In this document: piece after piece, positions 60,701 through 64,000 of the stretch
How positions within the stretch are numbered: the first letter of the stretch is position 1
Layout of the letters: each line of letters starts with the position of its first letter
Assembly: GCA_020635355.1 (NCBI GenBank)
Contig: JACJZW010000007.1
Span: 98,208-162,207, forward strand
Direction: 5' to 3'
Length of the DNA stretch: 64,000 nucleotides
Origin: Flavobacteriales bacterium
Lineage (GTDB): Bacteria > Bacteroidota > Bacteroidia > NS11-12g > UBA9320
Translations under genes and position numbers: made by a program
The notes under the pieces: model-generated
Told to the model about the DNA's origin: nothing
Database searches by the model: none
The model's input: the letters and a program-made list of their open reading frames with translations, nothing else

Positions 60701-60898
60701 AAACCAATGGCCATTGCCGTGGCCTATGGAATTGGGGTGGCAACGATACTTACCCTCATCCTCTTGCCGGTATTTCTGGTAAGCTGGAACAACATCCGGC
60801 GCGGTACGTTTTGGATTTGGAATAATCGGGTTCCGGAGCCGGAGGAGATTGAAACCGCCGTAATTGAACTTAAATCTGAGAGCGACCATGAAGACTAA
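57743..60898 (+). CDS. RND efflux transporter permease subunit
   Basis: Inner-membrane proton-driven pump of 1,051 residues, the normal AcrB length. Blocks: the first transmembrane helix, FFPLVENRNITIQLVYPGSS, TM4 relay IVVLGILVDDGIVIAENIYHHYEMG with two aspartates, LPSHMAHSKALKAQ, and TM10-12 with VALIGIIVNDSLVLVTKMN and SATTIAGLGPIIL. The sequence differs from the permease at 22866-26318, so it is a separate system. Start is GTG 57743 (MKKLVSYFIRYSVSANVLL). The 3' end overlaps the tolC gene by 11 bases. Substrate unknown. Confidence 0.92.
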   Translation: MKKLVSYFIRYSVSANVLLWLIVIFGFLAYFKLTSSFFPLVENRNITIQLVYPGSSPEEIEEGVVVKIEEELKGVTGVERITSTSQENAASIKLEVEKGFNTSKVLEDVKNAVNSINSFPDGLEKPIVTLQENLNFTVSFSLSGSDIDLHTLKAFARQVETDLLNTDGISKVELNGFPEEEIEVAFLEDALQAYNISFDQAAAAIRTSNIDITGGTIKTPAQELLIRGRNKGYLARELEDIVVKATPDGKVVTLKDVAHIRDRWADNPNKIVVNGERAVEIRVSSTDNENLLDNASYVRDYINTFNVQNDKIKATLITDMSVNLNERRDLLVKNGLIGMILVLVLLALFLNIRVAFWVAVGIPISFFGMILLAMYYGVTVNVISLFGMIVVLGILVDDGIVIAENIYHHYEMGKSAIKAAVDGTMEVIPAVLSAVFTTMFAFAFFFLVDGRAGDFFSELSFVVIATLGVSLIEALIILPSHMAHSKALKAQKTGKNRLERWTDKAMYRMRDRFYAPVLRFALNNRFLTVSIMVALLMVTFGAMKGGIVKSTFFPFIERDQVLISLTMPSGTRDYLTEEKLIQIEEAVQRVNAHYKAEREDSLDVVKYIVRKVGPKTHTGTVDVALLAGELRNIPSYQIENAIRKETGIIAGAEKLTYGTASPFGKPVSVTLLSSDYEQLEMARSEIRAAMESMTELKDVVENVLPGPQEIRLQLKEKAYLLGLNEASILSQVRQGFFGFEVQRLQRGVDEVKVWVRYDETDRTSLKNLEDMRIRTAGGGEYPLRELATYTMERGVININHLDAQRENTVEADLIGPQVSAPEVVETLKVEVMPNILKRYPNVKPLYEGQNREAAKTAASSKTALPVVLILILAIITFTFRSFGQTMVIFLLIPFSFIGVVWGHFIHGNQLSILSFLGIVALIGIIVNDSLVLVTKMNAYLKEGMKFKEAVFQAGYSRFRAIFLTSATTIAGLGPIILERSFQAQFLKPMAIAVAYGIGVATILTLILLPVFLVSWNNIRRGTFWIWNNRVPEPEEIETAVIELKSESDHED

Positions 60899-62192
60899 AT
60901 CTCTGATTCTCTCACTGGTGCTGTGCCTTCCGATGATCGCATCAGCACAAAGCCAATCACTTGACACCGTTATTCAACGTGTGCTTACCCACAACTTTGA
61001 TGTTCAGGTTTCTCGAAAATCCGTGGAAATTGCCGGTAATAGTGCCACGAAAGGCAATGCCGGTTTACTCCCCAGCGTACAACTGAATTCAGGTGGATCC
61101 TACAGCAACAACAACACGGAACTCAAATTTGCGGGGAACATTCCTCCAGTAAAAGTGGATGGCGCGCAGAATACGTCGTACAATGCGTCCATCGGCGCCA
61201 GCTACACCATCTTCAACGGCTTTGCCAATTTGCGGAATTACGAGAAACTGATGTTGGCACAAGAGATCAGTGAGGAACAACTCAGGCTAACCCTGGAAAA
61301 TGCCGTTATCACCACCATTGGGTTGTATCTGGATCTCACAACTATTACGGCAAACGTGGAGGCAGCCAAGGAAAATTTAAAGTTATCCTGGGATCGACTT
61401 TCACGCATGCAAGCCGCTCAAAAATTGGGCGTTAGCACGTCGTTGGATGTATTAACCGCCAAGTCGGACTACAATGCCGACAGTATTTCGCTGTTAAATC
61501 TGGAGCATCAGGAAGTTCAGGTTAGGCGGCAGATTAATCTGTTGATGGGAACCACGGTAACCGATCAGTGGAAACCATTGAGTGTTCGTCAGACTCCTGA
61601 TGTGGTTCTCAGCACCGTTCTATCTGGTTCACAAAAAAATAGCGTGGCCTTGGTGTTAGCCGATTTGCAGCGGGAATCAGCCGATTTGGATGTGGACATT
61701 GCTGCGGCCAATCGAATGCCTACCCTTTCAGTGAATGCTTCATACGGTTTTGTGAATTCGCAAAACGCGGCGGGGATTGTGCTGGAACAGAATAATCTTG
61801 GGCTGAGTTCAGGACTGAATTTTACCCTGCCGATCTACAATGGTGGAAAGATCAAGACGGCCATGTCCAATTCCGTGATCCGCATGGAACAAAGTGAGGT
61901 TACGCGATCAAAGACCCAGCAAACCGTGATGCTGGATGTATACAATCACTGGGAAAATTTGGAGTATAACCGTCGGCTGGAAGCCATTCAAACCGACAAT
62001 CTTCAGGTAGTCCAACAGCGACATGACCAGGCGTTAATTCGTTACCGATCCGGACAAATTACGTCACTGGAATACCGCGATGCTCAGTTGGCTCTCATCC
62101 GAATGAAAACCGAAATCAATTCTACCCAGGCCAATGCAGCGAAGGAAGTTTACCAGCTCCTTAGACTGCAAGGTTCACTGATCAATCAGTAA
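60888..62192 (+). CDS. TolC family outer membrane efflux protein
   Basis: Outer-membrane channel of 434 residues, partner of the permease directly upstream. Signal peptide MKTKSLILSLVLCLPMIASAQ; LDTVIQRVLTHNFDVQVSR, LLPSVQLNSGGSYSNNNTEL, NASIGASYTIFNGFANLRNY and the internal repeat RMPTLSVNASYGFV, FTLPIYNGGKIKTAM identify the fold. Start: ATG 60888, inside the permease frame (11-base overlap); a TTG eight codons upstream is less likely. No clear terminator hairpin was seen downstream. Confidence 0.91.
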   Translation: MKTKSLILSLVLCLPMIASAQSQSLDTVIQRVLTHNFDVQVSRKSVEIAGNSATKGNAGLLPSVQLNSGGSYSNNNTELKFAGNIPPVKVDGAQNTSYNASIGASYTIFNGFANLRNYEKLMLAQEISEEQLRLTLENAVITTIGLYLDLTTITANVEAAKENLKLSWDRLSRMQAAQKLGVSTSLDVLTAKSDYNADSISLLNLEHQEVQVRRQINLLMGTTVTDQWKPLSVRQTPDVVLSTVLSGSQKNSVALVLADLQRESADLDVDIAAANRMPTLSVNASYGFVNSQNAAGIVLEQNNLGLSSGLNFTLPIYNGGKIKTAMSNSVIRMEQSEVTRSKTQQTVMLDVYNHWENLEYNRRLEAIQTDNLQVVQQRHDQALIRYRSGQITSLEYRDAQLALIRMKTEINSTQANAAKEVYQLLRLQGSLINQ

Positions 62193-62622
62193 GGCATCAT
62201 GTGAAAACCCCAGAGGGTCGTTGCGGGTCCAATTGGGCGCGTTGGGAGATTTAAACGCTTAGGTTTGGGGGATATCGGGCCGTTGTGCGTGCAATGGGTT
62301 AACTTTCGACGGGGAAGGGGCTAATGCCATCCCTACCAAATTTTTCTGACATCTTGGCTAGCGTTCAGTAAATTTTCACGCCGCTGGGTACTTTCGTAAG
62401 AGTGCAATGCCTCATCATGAGGTATCTCTGTGATCTTTGGCTTTGACAGAGAGGAGCGCAAGAAGATTTTTGCGTCCTATCGACCTGCTCTTCCGGTAAA
62501 TGGAACGGTGATGGATTCAAAAAAATAGCTCTTACCAAAATCAAGCGTCACTTTAGTCAATAGGAGATTGATTCAATTCCTCAAATTATAACCGCATGTT
62601 TGCACCTTTGATTTATCTGTAA
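62193..62622. other. 430-base intergenic region between convergent genes
   Basis: No gene recognised. It contains GGGGCTAATGCCATCCCTACC at 62317-62337, an inverted relative of the hairpin segment in the 26.5-26.9 kb array (TAGGGATGG...AGCCCC), and a small palindrome CCTCA-TCA-TGAGG at 62410-62422 next to GAGATACCTCAT, which also opens the 8722-8750 repeat. These look like remains of dispersed intergenic elements. Confidence 0.5.
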
Positions 62623-64000
62623 TTATTGAATAATCAATTTCCGAGTCAGAATAGAGCTGGGTGTTATTATTTTAACAAGATATGTTCCCGATGATAGTGA
62701 ATTAAACTCTATTCCTCCCCCCCCTATTGGAATTTCTCTAGTCAAAGTAATCTTCCCTGTAATATCCATTAAAAATAAAGATGCAGGGCTATCAGAGTTA
62801 TTGACCACGTTAACGCTTCCAGATGAAGGATTAGGAAAGATATCGAATTCATTATCCATAAAGCTTTCACCTATACCTACAGATGAGCTAGTATAATTTG
62901 CTACCCAACCGCTTCCACGAGTCGCTCCATCTGTAAGAAATTCAACGTACATCTCTCCACCAGTTGAAGTAATAGTTGGCGGTGTTGAAGTGCCCGAAAA
63001 CTGCCCCAAAATCTGCGCTGAATTGTCAGCACCGTCATATACCACTACTCCATCCTTATCTTGCTCTGTGCTAAACATTGAAAAACTTAAAGATACCTTT
63101 GTGGCACTTGGCGGTTGTATCAGCCACGAGCAATAGCTGTTGTTGGCATAATCATTCGTACCGCTTCCATCTGAGAAGGAGCCATTGGCTGCAGACAACT
63201 TTATGTCCGTCTTGCAAAGTGCGTCTTGCGTAGAGGTGTAATCCGCTGACCAACCTTTAAAATTCTCTTCCAAATCAGTCGTAAAATGAATATACAAGCT
63301 TCCTCCGTTGGATGTCACTTGAGGTGGGAGATTCGAACCAGTAAAACTTCCCAATAGTGGGTCTGATGCGCTTGTACCATCATAAACCTTCACAACATCA
63401 TAGACAGTCTGACCATCTGCTGAGGCATCTTCAACATTAAACTCCGTAAAAGTTAAAGTAACTGACGTCGCCTGTGGAGGTTGAATAATCCACCCACAGT
63501 TCTGATTATTGCAGTAATTGTTATTCCCGCTGCCATCCGTGATGGTGCCATGATCCGAAGTATTCAACGTTGTTGTTTCTGAACAAAAGGCTGATCCTTT
63601 AGATGTATAATTGGCATTAAACCCGCCCATAGTGGTGGAATAATCTGAAACAAAAATCACCAACATCTTTCCAGTATTGGAGGTTACAGAGCTGGGTGTG
63701 TTTGCTCCGGTATAAACTGCAAGTTCTTTGCTGTTGTCTTCCCATCCGTCATATATCACCACACCATCATAAAACTCCTCAGTATTAAATGAACTGAATG
63801 ATAAAGTTACCGAGGTAGCACAGGGCGGAGAAATGATCCAATAACACAGTTGATTGTTCCCATAATTAGCGCTTCCCGAACCGTCATCTAGAGTCCCATT
63901 TGAACTGGACAAAATTTGAGCACCATCACAGCTAGGTGTCACTCCTGAGGAAGTATAATTTGCAGACCAACCTCCTCCAGTTGTGTTATCATCAGACACA
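62623..64000 (-). CDS. CUB-domain T9SS protein, 5' end beyond window
   Basis: C-terminal part (at least 459 codons) of a secreted protein. It holds three complete CUB-like domains in tandem (about 120 residues each), each with a G-x-x-x-D-G-S-G start, YGNNQLCYWIISPP / YCNNQNCGWIIQPP / YANNSYCSWLIQPP, a VTLSFSSFNTE-type strand and a VYDG motif. The last domain ends GWVANYTSS, and the same ending at the very edge (GGGWSANYTSS) belongs to a further, cut domain. The T9SS type A tail is IFPNPSSGSVNV to RKLIIQ. The frame is open to the edge, so the GTG at 63999 is not the true start. The DNA seems more AT-rich than neighbouring genes. CUB domains usually bind proteins or sugars. Confidence 0.87.
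   Translation of the reverse strand, partial: VSDDNTTGGGWSANYTSSGVTPSCDGAQILSSSNGTLDDGSGSANYGNNQLCYWIISPPCATSVTLSFSSFNTEEFYDGVVIYDGWEDNSKELAVYTGANTPSSVTSNTGKMLVIFVSDYSTTMGGFNANYTSKGSAFCSETTTLNTSDHGTITDGSGNNNYCNNQNCGWIIQPPQATSVTLTFTEFNVEDASADGQTVYDVVKVYDGTSASDPLLGSFTGSNLPPQVTSNGGSLYIHFTTDLEENFKGWSADYTSTQDALCKTDIKLSAANGSFSDGSGTNDYANNSYCSWLIQPPSATKVSLSFSMFSTEQDKDGVVVYDGADNSAQILGQFSGTSTPPTITSTGGEMYVEFLTDGATRGSGWVANYTSSSVGIGESFMDNEFDIFPNPSSGSVNVVNNSDSPASLFLMDITGKITLTREIPIGGGGIEFNSLSSGTYLVKIITPSSILTRKLIIQ

Noticed and set aside
62430..62520. Minus-strand open stretch reading QVDRTQKSSCAPLCQSQRSQ
   Set aside because: Short, no start signal and embedded in repeat-like intergenic DNA; more likely non-coding.

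Overview
The window is chromosomal DNA from a member of the Bacteroidota (Flavobacteriales-like or a neighbouring order; no 16S is present, so I go no further). The signs are five proteins with a type IX secretion (T9SS) type A C-terminal sorting domain, a fused SecDF, Bacteroidota-style promoters with a TAnnTTTG -7 box, few Shine-Dalgarno sequences, and lipoproteins with short lipoboxes. No rRNA, tRNA, CRISPR array, prophage or insertion sequence was seen.

Layout. 1-13 kb is housekeeping: lgt (cut by the left edge), mtaB, an acyltransferase and dnaG on the minus strand; then an M20 amidohydrolase, yraN, the ribosomal operon rpsF-rpsR-rplI, an IscA-type protein, a 5'-nucleotidase split into two genes in swapped order, and dnaA. 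An 81-bp tandem repeat array lies between dnaA and secDF. 16.9-19.5 kb has a T9SS cargo protein and udk. 19.7-26.3 kb is a TetR-TolC-adaptor-RND efflux operon with a clear inverted-repeat operator. A second tandem array (about 138-bp units) follows. 27-33.5 kb is mixed: a secreted protein of unknown function, GNAT, M42 peptidase, a rhodanese-thioredoxin lipoprotein, a di-haem peroxidase and three tandem paralogous outer-membrane-type proteins.

33.6-49.8 kb is a minus-strand copper island of 13 genes: a HYC_CC_PP-type protein, an MbnP-like protein with a T9SS tail, an MbnH/MauG-like di-haem protein, a beta-propeller lipoprotein, an AraC regulator with an N-terminal metal-binding CxxC motif, an HMA-MauE fusion, an unknown protein, a CusA-CusC-CusB efflux pump, an HMA protein, a CopB-type ATPase and a T9SS protein with a CxCC motif. 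I propose that the AraC protein senses copper and acts at two 13-bp direct repeats, 21 bp apart, just upstream of the HMA-MauE gene. Efflux (Cus, CopB), periplasmic handling (HMA, HYC_CC_PP) and surface copper binding (MbnP/MbnH-like) would then be one response.

50-62 kb holds a third RND system whose adaptor gene is separated from its permease and TolC genes by a 6.3-kb gene on the opposite strand for a 2,088-residue T9SS surface protein with seven long repeats. The right edge cuts a CUB-domain T9SS protein whose DNA looks more AT-rich than its surroundings.

Several genes start only 4-9 bases after a -7 box, which predicts leaderless mRNAs. Family assignments rest on motifs read by eye; no database search was possible.
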